The position numbers and the translations under genes are program-made. Shown here piece by piece: positions 54,348 to 63,452 of a stretch of DNA of 64,000 bases (positions within the stretch are counted from its first letter, which is position 1; each line of letters opens with the position of its first letter). The notes under the pieces were generated by a model. The model was given only the letters and a program-made list of their open reading frames with translations. It made no database searches and had not been told where the DNA came from. This DNA is from Haladaptatus sp. QDMS2 (lineage in GTDB: Archaea > Halobacteriota > Halobacteria > Halobacteriales > Halococcaceae), in NCBI RefSeq assembly GCF_029338295.1, contig NZ_CP119791.1:1798001-1862000 (forward strand), read 5' to 3'.

Positions 54348-54380
54348 AGCGTTTTCTCCCTCCTTTCCGTAGCACGGCCC

Positions 54381-55364
54381 ATGCGTGCCATTCGATACCA
54401 CGAGTACGGCGACGAGTCTGTGCTCTCGCTCGACGAGGTGCCGAAACCGAATCCGGGAGCGGGCGAAGTGCGCGTCGCCATCGAGGCGGCGAGCGTCAAT
54501 CCGATCGACGCGAAACTCAGAAGCGGCCTGCTCGAACCGACGGCGGGCCTGCCCCACGTCTGCGGCGTGGATCTCGCGGGCGTCGTGGACGCGGTCGGTG
54601 CGGGCGTCACGCGCCTCGAACCCGGCGACAGGGTCTATGGAACGGGTTTCGGGTGGAAGGACGACGGGACGTACGCCGAGTACGCGGCGGTTCCGGCTGC
54701 TAGACTCGCAACCCTCCCCGATGCAGTCTCCTTCGAGACGGGCGCGGCGGCCGCGCTCGTCTGTGCGACGGCGTGGCGCGGACTCGTCACGCGAGGCGAC
54801 CTGCGGGTCGGTGAAACGTGTCTCGTCCACGGCGCGTCGGGCGGCGTCGGCCACGTCGCCGTCCAGATTGCGGTCAACGCCGGGGCGACCGTCGTCGGGA
54901 CGGCCCGCGGCGAGGAAGCGACCGCGTTCGTGGAGGGACTCGGCGCGACGGCCGTCGTCGACTACCGCGAGGACGACCTGGCGGATGCGGTCCGCGCGTC
55001 GCTCGCGGGCAGACCCGTGGACGTCGTGCTGGATTCGCACGCGGACAAACACATCGAAACCGACCTCGCGGCGGTCGGCCGCGGCGGCCGCGTCGTCGTC
55101 ATCGGGCAGGGTGCGCGCGCGGCGCTGACCCCCGAACGAGCCCTCGCGGCAATGTTTGACGACGCCGACATTCGGTTCATGTCTATCATGGCTTCGATGG
55201 ACGACCAACGACGGGTCCTTACGGCGGTTTCACCACTACTCGCAGCGGGGTCTATCGACCCCGTCATCGAGGCGGCCTACCCCCTCGCCGAGGCGGCGGA
55301 CGCGATGGCACACGCGGCGTCGCCAGGAGTGTTAGGAAAAATCGTGATAGAAACAACTGAGTGA
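54381..55364 (+). CDS. Medium-chain quinone reductase / zinc-type alcohol dehydrogenase
   Basis: This 327-residue MDR-family NADPH oxidoreductase has an N-terminal GroES-like domain (PHVCGVDLAGVVDAVGAGV) and the Rossmann dinucleotide motif VHGASGGVGHVAVQIA near 152. The Cys-rich lobe that binds structural zinc is absent, which points to the quinone-oxidoreductase branch. It ends ASPGVLGKIVIETTE. The substrate is unknown. Confidence 0.88.
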   Translation: MRAIRYHEYGDESVLSLDEVPKPNPGAGEVRVAIEAASVNPIDAKLRSGLLEPTAGLPHVCGVDLAGVVDAVGAGVTRLEPGDRVYGTGFGWKDDGTYAEYAAVPAARLATLPDAVSFETGAAAALVCATAWRGLVTRGDLRVGETCLVHGASGGVGHVAVQIAVNAGATVVGTARGEEATAFVEGLGATAVVDYREDDLADAVRASLAGRPVDVVLDSHADKHIETDLAAVGRGGRVVVIGQGARAALTPERALAAMFDDADIRFMSIMASMDDQRRVLTAVSPLLAAGSIDPVIEAAYPLAEAADAMAHAASPGVLGKIVIETTE

Positions 55365-55472
55365 TTATTGATATATGGCGCGCACCTGACCGTCAGGGTG
55401 AGAGACACGAACGCAGATTTAACTTAAACCACCGGGTATAGCCGGGTATTCTGCACGAATTATAGTCGGAGT

Positions 55473-55586
55473 TCAGTCGGCGATGTGTCGAACCGGTTCG
55501 ACGTGCCCTCCATCTACGTATTCTAATTCTGAAACGAAATCCCAATTAATTAATTCTCTGTCTGGTGACAACGTGTACCAAACCAT
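55473..55586 (-). CDS. Possible 37-residue small protein
   Basis: An open frame encodes MVWYTLSPDRELINWDF at its start and VEPVRHIAD at its end. The amino acid composition is protein-like, but the DNA is more AT-rich than surrounding genes, no clear promoter precedes the ATG at 55586, and the frame overlaps the AtoE promoter. It could be a true small gene or a degraded remnant. I give it low weight. Confidence 0.35.
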   Translation of the reverse strand: MVWYTLSPDRELINWDFVSELEYVDGGHVEPVRHIAD

Positions 55587-55593
55587 TATATAG
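55585..55593 (+). promoter_or_regulatory. TATA box of the AtoE transporter gene
   Basis: ATTATATAG lies 37-45 bases upstream of the ATG at 55630, which suggests a transcript with a short leader of about 12-15 bases. The 55365-55629 gap is AT-rich and also holds a GGGTAT repeat (55434-55449). Confidence 0.55.
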
Positions 55594-55629
55594 CACTTCT
55601 TCAATGGATGAACACGGTGCAGTAAGGTA

Positions 55630-57090
55630 ATGGCAATCACAGACCCAATACGTAAACTCGGTGGCGTTTTCGCTGAACTTTCGCTGAGATACGTTCCAAA
55701 TCCGTACGTTCTTGTAATACTACTGACAGTCATCGCATTCGGTGGTGCAGTCGCCGTCGGGTCCACCCCGACGGAGGCCATGGATGCGTGGGTCGGCGGG
55801 GTGTGGACACTCCTCGGCTTCATGGCGGCGTTCGCCGTGACACTGATGATGGGTGACGCAATCGCGAAATCCCCAACAGTAACCAACTTTCTCGCGCGTA
55901 TCGCGAAACTCCCATCGAGCCCGTTCACGGCCGTCGCGTTCGTCTCGTTCGTCGGGATGCTCGCCGGCCTCATCTCCTGGGGGCTCGGCCTCATCGTCGG
56001 CGCGGTGATGGCAAAGCAGGTCGCCTACCACGGTAAAGAGAAGGGGCTTAACCTTCACTACCCACTGCTGGCGGCCGCCGGGTACACCGCGCTCATGATC
56101 TGGCACTCCGGGCTGACCACCTCGAGTGGTCTCATCATGGCGGACCCCGCACTCATCCCACCGACCTTCGAGGCGGCACTCGCGAAGTTCCCGAACGAGA
56201 ACGTCATGGAGAATGGCTTCTCGCTCGGCCGGACCCTCGGGCACCCGGTGAACTTGGTTACGGTGGCGCTCATGCTCACTGTCATCCCACCGCTCATGGG
56301 TGCACTTCACCCCAAAGATGACGATGAAATCAAGAGCCTGCCGGACAAAGTCTACCGGCAGATGTCCGGCGGACAGGCCGCGACCGACGGCGGCGTCGCA
56401 GAGGGCACGAAAACGGCCTCTGCGACGGGCATCGCAGAAGATACCTTCGCAGACAAACTCAACAACTCGAAAATTATCGGGCTCGTCATCGCGGCGTTCC
56501 CGCTCTACTACGTCATCGACGCGTGGATTATCAGCGGTGAAGGGCTCTCGAGTCTCACCCTGAACTCCATCAACGCGATGTTCATCTTCTTCGCGATGAT
56601 TCTCTGGGTCACGCCAAAGCGCATCGTCCAGCAGATGGACGAATCCGTCGAGAACGTCGGCGGCATCATCTTCCAGTTCCCGTTCTACGCGGGTATCTCC
56701 GGGCTGCTCACAGGCACGGCACTGACCGCGACCATCGCGAACTTCTTCGCGAGCATCGCGACGCCGACGACGTGGCCGGTCATCGGTCTCATCAGCGCCG
56801 GTATCGTGAACGTCTTCGTTCCGTCCGGCGGCGGCCAGTGGGTCGCACAGGGACCAATCCTGCTCGACACCACGGCGCAACTGGGCATGCCACTCGAGAC
56901 GGCTATCATCATCGAAATGTTCGGCGACCAGCTGACCAACATGATTCAGCCGTTCTGGGCGCTCCCACTGCTGGCACTCGCGAACCTGCGTGCCCGTGAC
57001 ATCATCGGGTACTCCACGGTCGCGATGGTCGGCGGCTTCATCATCATGGCCATCACGATGACGGTCATGCTCGGCCTGCCAGCCGCGTAA
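55630..57090 (+). CDS. Short-chain fatty acid transporter (AtoE/TIGR00366)
   Basis: This 486-residue integral membrane protein has about ten to twelve hydrophobic segments. Family sequences are SLRYVPNPYVLVILLTVIAF near 18, FVSFVGMLAGLISWGLGLIVG near 102, and VFVPSGGGQWVAQGPI and DQLTNMIQPFWALP in the C-terminal half. It imports short-chain acids such as acetoacetate or butyrate. It precedes methylmalonyl-CoA mutase, which fits uptake and use of short acids. A T-rich terminator follows. Confidence 0.9.
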   Translation: MAITDPIRKLGGVFAELSLRYVPNPYVLVILLTVIAFGGAVAVGSTPTEAMDAWVGGVWTLLGFMAAFAVTLMMGDAIAKSPTVTNFLARIAKLPSSPFTAVAFVSFVGMLAGLISWGLGLIVGAVMAKQVAYHGKEKGLNLHYPLLAAAGYTALMIWHSGLTTSSGLIMADPALIPPTFEAALAKFPNENVMENGFSLGRTLGHPVNLVTVALMLTVIPPLMGALHPKDDDEIKSLPDKVYRQMSGGQAATDGGVAEGTKTASATGIAEDTFADKLNNSKIIGLVIAAFPLYYVIDAWIISGEGLSSLTLNSINAMFIFFAMILWVTPKRIVQQMDESVENVGGIIFQFPFYAGISGLLTGTALTATIANFFASIATPTTWPVIGLISAGIVNVFVPSGGGQWVAQGPILLDTTAQLGMPLETAIIIEMFGDQLTNMIQPFWALPLLALANLRARDIIGYSTVAMVGGFIIMAITMTVMLGLPAA

Positions 57091-57100
57091 TCGAACTCAC

Positions 57101-57120
57101 CCCTTTCCGGGCTTTTTCTT
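57101..57120 (+). terminator. T-rich terminator after the AtoE gene
   Basis: A short GC block (CCCTTTCCGGGC) is followed by TTTTT at 57113-57117, 23-27 bases past the stop codon. Confidence 0.5.
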
Positions 57121-57216
57121 CACACCCACAGAGCCGCAGGCACGAGTTGCGCGAGAGACGGCAAGGTTGGGACAGTCTCACAAACCTTTAGGCCGCCCGC
57201 TGCATCGATTCTGATA

Positions 57217-58899
57217 ATGTTCGACCCCGACGACCTGGCGCAGATTCGGGAGGAAAAGGAGACCTGGGAGGACCAACAGGTCAAACCGACGCTCGACCGT
57301 TTTGGCGAGCGCAAAGAGGACTTCACCACGGACACCGGCGGGCAATCCGTACAGCGCCTCTACACGCCAAACGACATCGCAGACCAGGACTACGACGAGG
57401 ACATCGGGTTCCCGGCGCAGGAACCCTACACCCGCGGCGTCTACTCGACGATGTACCGCGGTCGCCTCTGGACGATGCGCCAGTACGCTGGTTTCTCGAC
57501 CGCAGCGGCCACGAACGAACGCTTCCACTACCTGCTCGACAGCGGGTCTTCGGGGCTCTCGATGGCGTTCGACCTGCCGACGCAGATGGGCTACGACTCG
57601 GACGCGACGATGGCACAGGGCGAAGTCGGGAAGTCCGGCGTCGCCATCGACTCGCTCGCCGACATGGAGACGGTGTTCGACGGGATTCCGCTCGACGAAG
57701 TTTCGACGAGCATGACCATCAACGCCCCCGCATCCATCTTGCTCGCGATGTACATCGCCGTCGGCGACAACCAGGGCGTCGACCGCGAGAAACTGCGCGG
57801 AACCATCCAGAACGACATTCTCAAAGAGTACGTCGCGCGCAACACCTACATCTTCCCGCCGGAACCGTCGATGCGCATCATCACGGACATCTTCGAATTC
57901 TGTGCCGAGGAGGTGCCGAAGTTCAACACCATCTCCATCTCCGGGTACCACATCCGCGAGGCGGGTTCGACCGCCGCACAGGAACTTGCCTTCACCCTCG
58001 GTGACGGCATCGAGTACGTCAAAGCCGCCCTCGACGCAGGCCTCGACGTGGACGACTTCGCGCCACAGCTCTCCTTCTTTTTCAACTCGCACAACAACAT
58101 CTTCGAGGAAGTCGCGAAGTTCCGCGCCGCGCGCCGCCTCTGGGCGCGCATCATGGAAGAGCGCTTCGACGCGCAGAATCCGAAATCGAAGCAACTCAAG
58201 TTCCACACGCAGACCGGTGGCTCCACGCTCACGGCCCAACAGGTCGAGAACAACGTCGTCCGCGTGGCCTACCAGGCACTCGCCGCAGTCCTCGGCGGAA
58301 CCCAGAGCCTGCACACGAACGGGAAAGACGAGGCTATCTCGCTGCCGACCGAGCAGTCCGTCCAGACGGCGCTGCGCACCCAGCAGATTCTCGCCCACGA
58401 GTCGGGCGCGGCGGACACCATCGACCCGCTCGCTGGCTCCTACTACGTCGAGAGTCTGACCGACACCCTGGAAGAAGAGGCGATGAAACTCATCGAGGAA
58501 GTCGACGAGCGCGGCGGGATGCGCGAGGCCATCGAGGACCAGTGGGTCCAGCGCCAGATTCAGGACGTGGCCTTCGAGCGCCAGAAAGAGATCGAGAACG
58601 AAGAGCGCATCATCGTCGGCGTGAACAAGTATCGCGTCGAAGAGGACCCCCAGCCGGACGTCCAGGAGGTCACCGAGGAAGACGAGCGCCGCCAAATCGA
58701 AAGCTTAGACGAGGTCAAAGCCGACCGCGACGAGGAGGCCGTAGACGACGCGCTCGCGGCGCTCACGGAGGCCGCAGAAGGCGACGAGAACCTCATGCCG
58801 TACATCATCGACGCGGTGAAGGTGTACGCGACGACGGGCGAGATTTCGAACACGCTGCGCGACGTGTTCGGCGAGTACCGTCCCGGCGCGGCGCTCTAG
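57217..58899 (+). CDS. Methylmalonyl-CoA mutase, large (catalytic) subunit
   Basis: This 560-residue alpha subunit carries the TIM-barrel substrate domain. It shows the substrate-binding [17 protein letters not shown] near 90, [12 protein letters not shown] near 118, [14 protein letters not shown] and [20 protein letters not shown] near 330. It ends without the cobalamin-binding domain, so the B12 subunit must come from another gene, which is not in this window. It interconverts methylmalonyl-CoA and succinyl-CoA and sits 50 bases before the epimerase. Confidence 0.94.
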   Translation: MFDPDDLAQIREEKETWEDQQVKPTLDRFGERKEDFTTDTGGQSVQRLYTPNDIADQDYDEDIGFPAQEPYTRGVYSTMYRGRLWTMRQYAGFSTAAATNERFHYLLDSGSSGLSMAFDLPTQMGYDSDATMAQGEVGKSGVAIDSLADMETVFDGIPLDEVSTSMTINAPASILLAMYIAVGDNQGVDREKLRGTIQNDILKEYVARNTYIFPPEPSMRIITDIFEFCAEEVPKFNTISISGYHIREAGSTAAQELAFTLGDGIEYVKAALDAGLDVDDFAPQLSFFFNSHNNIFEEVAKFRAARRLWARIMEERFDAQNPKSKQLKFHTQTGGSTLTAQQVENNVVRVAYQALAAVLGGTQSLHTNGKDEAISLPTEQSVQTALRTQQILAHESGAADTIDPLAGSYYVESLTDTLEEEAMKLIEEVDERGGMREAIEDQWVQRQIQDVAFERQKEIENEERIIVGVNKYRVEEDPQPDVQEVTEEDERRQIESLDEVKADRDEEAVDDALAALTEAAEGDENLMPYIIDAVKVYATTGEISNTLRDVFGEYRPGAAL

Positions 58900-58916
58900 G
58901 TTCGCCACTGTCCCTC

Positions 58917-58925
58917 GTTTTTATC
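58917..58925 (+). promoter_or_regulatory. TATA box of the epimerase gene
   Basis: GTTTTTATC lies 25-33 bases upstream of the ATG at 58950. It suggests a promoter for the epimerase, VOC and LysE genes in addition to that of the mutase. Confidence 0.5.
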
Positions 58926-58949
58926 ACCTGTTCGCGCCTCGGGTGAGAC

Positions 58950-59333
58950 ATGGAATTCGACCACGCCGGCATCGCGACAGACGACGCAGACGCGCTCATC
59001 GACCTCTACGGCGACCTGTTCTCCATGCCTGCCGTCCACGAAGAGGAGTTCGGCGGCCTCCGCGTCGTCTTTCTCGACTGCGGAAACGGCTACTTCGAGT
59101 TGTTAGAGCCAATCGAGGACGGGACCGTTTCACGGTATCTCGAAAACAACGGGCCGGGTATCCACCACCTCGCGGTGGCGACCGACGACATCGAGGCCGC
59201 CCTCGACCACGCCCGCGACATGGGCATCGAACTCATCGACGAGGAACCGCGCCCCGGCGCGTGGGGTCACGACGTGGCGTTCCTCCACCCCAAATCGACA
59301 GGCGGCATCCTCATGGAGTTCGTCCAGCACTGA
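58950..59333 (+). CDS. mce: Methylmalonyl-CoA epimerase
   Basis: This 127-residue VOC-fold enzyme converts (S)- to (R)-methylmalonyl-CoA for the mutase encoded just upstream. The metal ligands are visible: His in EFDHAGIAT (residue 5), PGIHHLAVATDDIEAAL near 69 and the final Glu in GGILMEFVQH. The length is normal. Confidence 0.95.
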   Translation: MEFDHAGIATDDADALIDLYGDLFSMPAVHEEEFGGLRVVFLDCGNGYFELLEPIEDGTVSRYLENNGPGIHHLAVATDDIEAALDHARDMGIELIDEEPRPGAWGHDVAFLHPKSTGGILMEFVQH

Positions 59334-59743
59334 TGGCCGCCGTGAAAGCCCTCGGCGAAATCGCGTTCCGTACGGAGTCCATAGACGAGATGGCCGACTT
59401 CTACGAGAACGTGGTCGGCCTCTCCGTCCTCGAACGCGGCGACACCGCCGTGTTCTTCTCGCTCGGCGAGTCCTACGGCGGCCACACGCAGGTGTTCGTC
59501 CTCTTCGACCGCACCGCCACGGACGAGTACGAGGGCATCGACCAGCGGTTCACGACCGTTGACCACGTCGCGTTCACCATCGACCTCTCGGATTTCGATT
59601 CCGAAGTTGCGCGACTCGAAGACGCTGGACTCGACGTGCGAACCACCACCCACGCGTGGGTGCAGTGGCGGTCGCTGTACTTCGCGGACCCGGACGGCAA
59701 CTCGGTGGAGTTCGTCTGTCACGACGAGACGATTACGGGGTGA
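59333..59743 (+). CDS. VOC-family (glyoxalase-like) protein
   Basis: This 136-residue protein overlaps the epimerase stop by 1 base. It has a GEIAFRTESIDEMADFYENV start, a central VDHVAFTIDLSDF and an end FADPDGNSVEFVCHDE. The DPDGN and Glu positions match metal-dependent VOC enzymes. It could be a glyoxalase, dioxygenase-like or resistance protein; translation is coupled to mce. Confidence 0.85.
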   Translation: MAAVKALGEIAFRTESIDEMADFYENVVGLSVLERGDTAVFFSLGESYGGHTQVFVLFDRTATDEYEGIDQRFTTVDHVAFTIDLSDFDSEVARLEDAGLDVRTTTHAWVQWRSLYFADPDGNSVEFVCHDETITG

Positions 59744-59745
59744 CG

Positions 59746-60363
59746 ATGTCCACCGCGATGGAGACGTTCGGCCTCGGCCTCGTGTTCGGCGTCTCCATCG
59801 CTGCGCCGGTCGGCCCAATCGGCATCCTCTGCATCCAGCGAACGCTCGAACGCGGGTTCCCGTCGGGGTTCGTTTCGGGACTGGGAGCGGCGACGGCCGA
59901 CGCGCTGTACGGGGCGCTCGTCGCCTTCGGCGCGACGGTGGTCGCAGCGGTGCTTGTGACCCACGCGGCGGCACTCAGGCTCGGCGGCGGCCTCTTGCTC
60001 GTAGCCCTCGGGGTGCAGACGGCACGGAGAGCACCAGCAGCCCGGCCCGCTGGAGTTCCGACGGGGACGAGCCTTGCCCGCGACTACGCGACCACCCTCG
60101 CACTCACGCTCGGCAACCCGGCGACGATTCTCGCGTTCGCCGCCGTCGTCACGGGGTTCGGCGTCGCCGTTGGCTCGGTCGTCGAGGCGGGGGCGCTCGT
60201 CGCGGGCGTGTTCACCGGGTCCGTCGGGTGGTGGCTGTTCCTCGCGGGCGTCGTCTCACGGATTCGCGACCGGGTTACGGCACAATGGCTCAAACGGGTA
60301 AACGTCATCGCGGGCGTGGTACTCGTCGGGTTCGGCGTCGTCGCGCTCTCTGGGCTGTTCTAG
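59746..60363 (+). CDS. LysE-family translocator
   Basis: This 205-residue membrane protein has about six hydrophobic segments and the LysE/RhtB signature VFGVSIAAPVGPIGILCIQRTL at the N-terminus. ALTLGNPATILAFAAV lies near 120. It exports amino acids or related compounds. It starts 3 bases after the VOC gene stop, so it belongs to the mce unit, and it overlaps the NUDIX gene tail-to-tail by 4 bases. Confidence 0.9.
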   Translation: MSTAMETFGLGLVFGVSIAAPVGPIGILCIQRTLERGFPSGFVSGLGAATADALYGALVAFGATVVAAVLVTHAAALRLGGGLLLVALGVQTARRAPAARPAGVPTGTSLARDYATTLALTLGNPATILAFAAVVTGFGVAVGSVVEAGALVAGVFTGSVGWWLFLAGVVSRIRDRVTAQWLKRVNVIAGVVLVGFGVVALSGLF

Positions 60364-60911
60364 CCGGACGAGTCCCACGCTTCGACCGTGGGGCGAAGCA
60401 TCTCGGGGATGGTGTCGAGCGGTGGCGGCGTCTCGAACCAGCGCGCCTCGACGGCTTCGTCGTTTGGCGTCGTGAACGACCCGCCGGTCGCCACGGCGTC
60501 GAAGAAGACGCCGAAGGTGAGAATCGCGTCGTCGCGATTCTCGGTCGTGTAGTAAAAGCGGTGTGGAAGACAGACGTCGGTCACCTCACACGCGATGCCC
60601 GTCTCCTCGCGCACCTCGCGGACGGCGCAGCCTTCGAGCGAATCGTCCTCGGGTTCGAACCCGCCGCCAGGATACGTCCAGTCGCGCGGCGCACCCCGGT
60701 CGCGCAACATGAGCAGGCGGTCCTGGTCGTCGGTCACTCGCGCGCCCGCCGCCCGGACGAACCCATCGTCTGCGTACTCCCAGAAGTCGGCGAAGCGGCC
60801 GGCGGGAATCGGCACCTCCTCTTCGTACACGTTAGGAAGGTCGCCGTAGTCCGCGCGCAGTCGCTCACAGAGACGCGTGGCTTCGCGCTCGGCGTTGGGA
60901 GTCTGGGACAC
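60360..60911 (-). CDS. NUDIX hydrolase
   Basis: This 183-residue protein starts at a GTG. The Nudix box is present as GGGFEPEDDSLEG then CAVREVREETGI (near 90-115). An N-terminal helical part (1-60) is rich in Arg/Glu. It hydrolyses a nucleoside diphosphate linked to some group; the substrate is unknown. It is preceded by a flavin reductase gene on the same strand. Confidence 0.9.
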   Translation of the reverse strand: MSQTPNAEREATRLCERLRADYGDLPNVYEEEVPIPAGRFADFWEYADDGFVRAAGARVTDDQDRLLMLRDRGAPRDWTYPGGGFEPEDDSLEGCAVREVREETGIACEVTDVCLPHRFYYTTENRDDAILTFGVFFDAVATGGSFTTPNDEAVEARWFETPPPLDTIPEMLRPTVEAWDSSG

Positions 60912-60953
60912 ACCGGAAGATGTGTGCCTTCCGATAAAACGGTTGTTGCCGTC

Positions 60954-61589
60954 TCAGCCGAAGTTCTCGACCTTGGCCGTTTCCGGGTCTGCACCGGCCT
61001 CCTGGAGCGCAGTCGTCGCGGCGTCCAGGAAGTCTGCGAATCCGTAGATGAACAGTTGTTCATCGCCGGTGAGCACCGAGGCGACGGCGTCGGTCATGTC
61101 CTCGTCGTCTGTGAGGATGTGGACCGCGGCCCCCTTCTCGGTGAGCGCGGCGAGGCGGTCCTCGTGGACCGGTGCGTCGTCCTGGTAGACGAGTCCGGCT
61201 TCGCCGCCCTCGGCGACGGCGCGCTCTGCGATGCCGATTGCGGCACCGACGCCGGGGCCGCCCGCGAGGATGACGACGCGCGATTCGCCTTCGTAGTAGT
61301 CGTTGCCGAACGGGCCGGCAATCTGGACGACGTCGCCCGCTTCGAGCGCCTCCAGGTGCGGGGCAACGTCGCCTTCTGGGTCGATGCCCACCGTAATTTC
61401 GAAGGTGTCGGCCACGCTGGGAGAAGAGAGGGTGTAAAAGCGAGAGACGGGTTCGCCCTCGACTTCGAGGGTGAGTTTGACGAACTGGCCGGGTTCGGCG
61501 CTGAAGCCTTCGGGCGTTTCTAAGTCCAGTGCGACCGTGTCTGGGCCGACGCGACGGTTCGCCGCGACGGTCACTTCACGTGGTTCCAT
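60954..61589 (-). CDS. Ferredoxin-NADP reductase-like flavoprotein
   Basis: This 211-residue FAD/NAD(P) oxidoreductase has the FAD motif RFYTLSSPS near 50, GPFGNDYYEG near 95 and the NAD(P) segment VVILAGGPGVGAAIGIAERA near 107. It ends ETAKVENFG. It probably moves electrons between NAD(P)H and an electron carrier such as ferredoxin. The ATG at 61589 is divergent from korA, with 99 bases between. Confidence 0.85.
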   Translation of the reverse strand: MEPREVTVAANRRVGPDTVALDLETPEGFSAEPGQFVKLTLEVEGEPVSRFYTLSSPSVADTFEITVGIDPEGDVAPHLEALEAGDVVQIAGPFGNDYYEGESRVVILAGGPGVGAAIGIAERAVAEGGEAGLVYQDDAPVHEDRLAALTEKGAAVHILTDDEDMTDAVASVLTGDEQLFIYGFADFLDAATTALQEAGADPETAKVENFG

Positions 61590-61688
61590 ACCCCACACTT
61601 GTGGGCTATCGCCAAATGCGCTTTCGTTCCCAGTTTACTGACTGATTCAGAAGCCTTTTGCACTGCTACAGCAAACCCATCACCGACA

Positions 61689-63452
61689 ATGCCAGAGGAC
61701 CTGAACTGGGCCATCGGCGGGGAAGCCGGCGATGGAATCGACTCCACTGGGAAGATTTTCGCCCAGGCACTCTCTCGCGCAGGCCGACACGTCTTTACGT
61801 CCAAAGACTTCGCATCCCGAATCCGTGGTGGCTACACCGCGTACAAGATTCGTACCTCGGTCGACCGCGTCGAGAGTGTCGTAGACCGACTCGACATTCT
61901 GATTGCACTGACCCAACGCACGGTCGAAGAGAACATGAGCGAGCTCCACGAGGGCTCGGTCATCATCTACGACGGTGAACGAACCACGATGAAGGACTTC
62001 GAGGCCCCCGAGGGCATGATCGGCCTCAACGTTCCCCTCCGCCGCCTCGCAGAAGAGGCGGGTGGGGCCATCATGCAGAACATCGTCGCACTCGGCGCGG
62101 CGTGTGAAGTCTCCGAGTTCCCAATCGAGAACCTCGACGAATCGCTCGAAAAGCGCTTCGGCGCGAAGGGCGGCTCCATCGTCGAGAACAACTCCAAGGC
62201 CGCGCGCAAGGGACAGGAGTACGTTCGCGAGAACTACGACCTGGACCTCGACTACGAACTCGAAACCACCGACGAGGATTACGTCCTCCTGAACGGTGAC
62301 GAAGCGATTGGCATGGGCGCAATCGCGGCCGGCTGTCGCTTCTACGCTGGCTACCCAATCACGCCAGCGACCAACGTCATGGAGTACATGACCGGACGCG
62401 TAGAGCAGTTCGGCGGCGCTGTCATCCAGGCTGAAGACGAACTGTCGGCCATCAACATGGCCCTCGGCGCAGCCCGCGCCGGTGCCCGAGCGATGACCGC
62501 AACCTCTGGGCCGGGCATCGACCTCATGACCGAGACCTTCGGCCTCATCGCGACGAGCGAGACGCCGCTGGTCATCACCAACGTCATGCGTTCTGGGCCG
62601 TCCACGGGGATGCCGACCAAGCAAGAACAGGGCGACCTGAACCAGATGCTCTACGGCGGCCACGGCGAGATTCCGCGCTTCGTCGTCGCTCCGACCAGCA
62701 TCTCCGAGTGTTTCCACAAGACCGTGGAAGCGTTCAATCTGGCAGAGAAGTACCAGACGCCGGTCTACCTCGCCGCAGACCTCGCGCTCGCCGTGAGCGA
62801 ACAGACCTTCCCGCCCGAAGAGTTCGACATGGACGCAGTCGAAATCGACCGCGGCAAGGTCGTAGACGACGAAACCGTCGGCGACTGGGTCAACGACAAA
62901 CAGCAGTTCAAACCGCACGCGCTCACCGAGGACGGCGTCTCGCCGCGCGCGTTCCCCGGTACGAAGGGCGGCGCACACATGTCCACTGGTCTCGAACACG
63001 ACGAACTCGGTCGCCGGACCGAGGACACGGACATGCGCGTAAAGCAGGTCGACAAGCGCAACCGGAAGGTCCAGACGGCCATCGAGAATGAAGACTGGTC
63101 GCCACGCGAATTCGGCGACGCAGACTCTGAGAACCTCGTCATCTCGTGGGGTTCGAACGAGGGCGCGATGCGCGAGGCGATGGAGTTCTTAGAGGAAGAC
63201 GACGTTTCCGTGCGCTTCCTCTCGGTTCCGTACATCTTCCCGCGCCCCGACCTGACCGAGGAAATTGCGAAGGCAGACGAGGTCATCGTCGTCGAGTGTA
63301 ACGCGACCGGCCAGTTCGCGAACCTCATCGAACACGATGCCCTCACCCGCGTAAAGCGCGTGAACAAGTACAACGGTGTCCGGTTCAAAGCAGACGAACT
63401 GGCAAACGAAATCAAAGCGGCTCTCGACGAGCCCGTGGAGGCAACGGCATGA
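61689..63452 (+). CDS. korA: 2-oxoacid:ferredoxin oxidoreductase, alpha (gamma-alpha fused) subunit
   Basis: This 587-residue subunit of the haloarchaeal 2-oxoglutarate (or pyruvate):ferredoxin oxidoreductase begins with the fused gamma domain (NWAIGGEAGDGIDSTGKIFA) and continues with the alpha domain (YAGYPITPATNVMEY near 220, SGPGIDLMTETFG near 278). It oxidatively decarboxylates a 2-oxoacid to acyl-CoA and reduces ferredoxin. Its stop overlaps the korB ATG by 4 bases. Confidence 0.93.
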   Translation: MPEDLNWAIGGEAGDGIDSTGKIFAQALSRAGRHVFTSKDFASRIRGGYTAYKIRTSVDRVESVVDRLDILIALTQRTVEENMSELHEGSVIIYDGERTTMKDFEAPEGMIGLNVPLRRLAEEAGGAIMQNIVALGAACEVSEFPIENLDESLEKRFGAKGGSIVENNSKAARKGQEYVRENYDLDLDYELETTDEDYVLLNGDEAIGMGAIAAGCRFYAGYPITPATNVMEYMTGRVEQFGGAVIQAEDELSAINMALGAARAGARAMTATSGPGIDLMTETFGLIATSETPLVITNVMRSGPSTGMPTKQEQGDLNQMLYGGHGEIPRFVVAPTSISECFHKTVEAFNLAEKYQTPVYLAADLALAVSEQTFPPEEFDMDAVEIDRGKVVDDETVGDWVNDKQQFKPHALTEDGVSPRAFPGTKGGAHMSTGLEHDELGRRTEDTDMRVKQVDKRNRKVQTAIENEDWSPREFGDADSENLVISWGSNEGAMREAMEFLEEDDVSVRFLSVPYIFPRPDLTEEIAKADEVIVVECNATGQFANLIEHDALTRVKRVNKYNGVRFKADELANEIKAALDEPVEATA

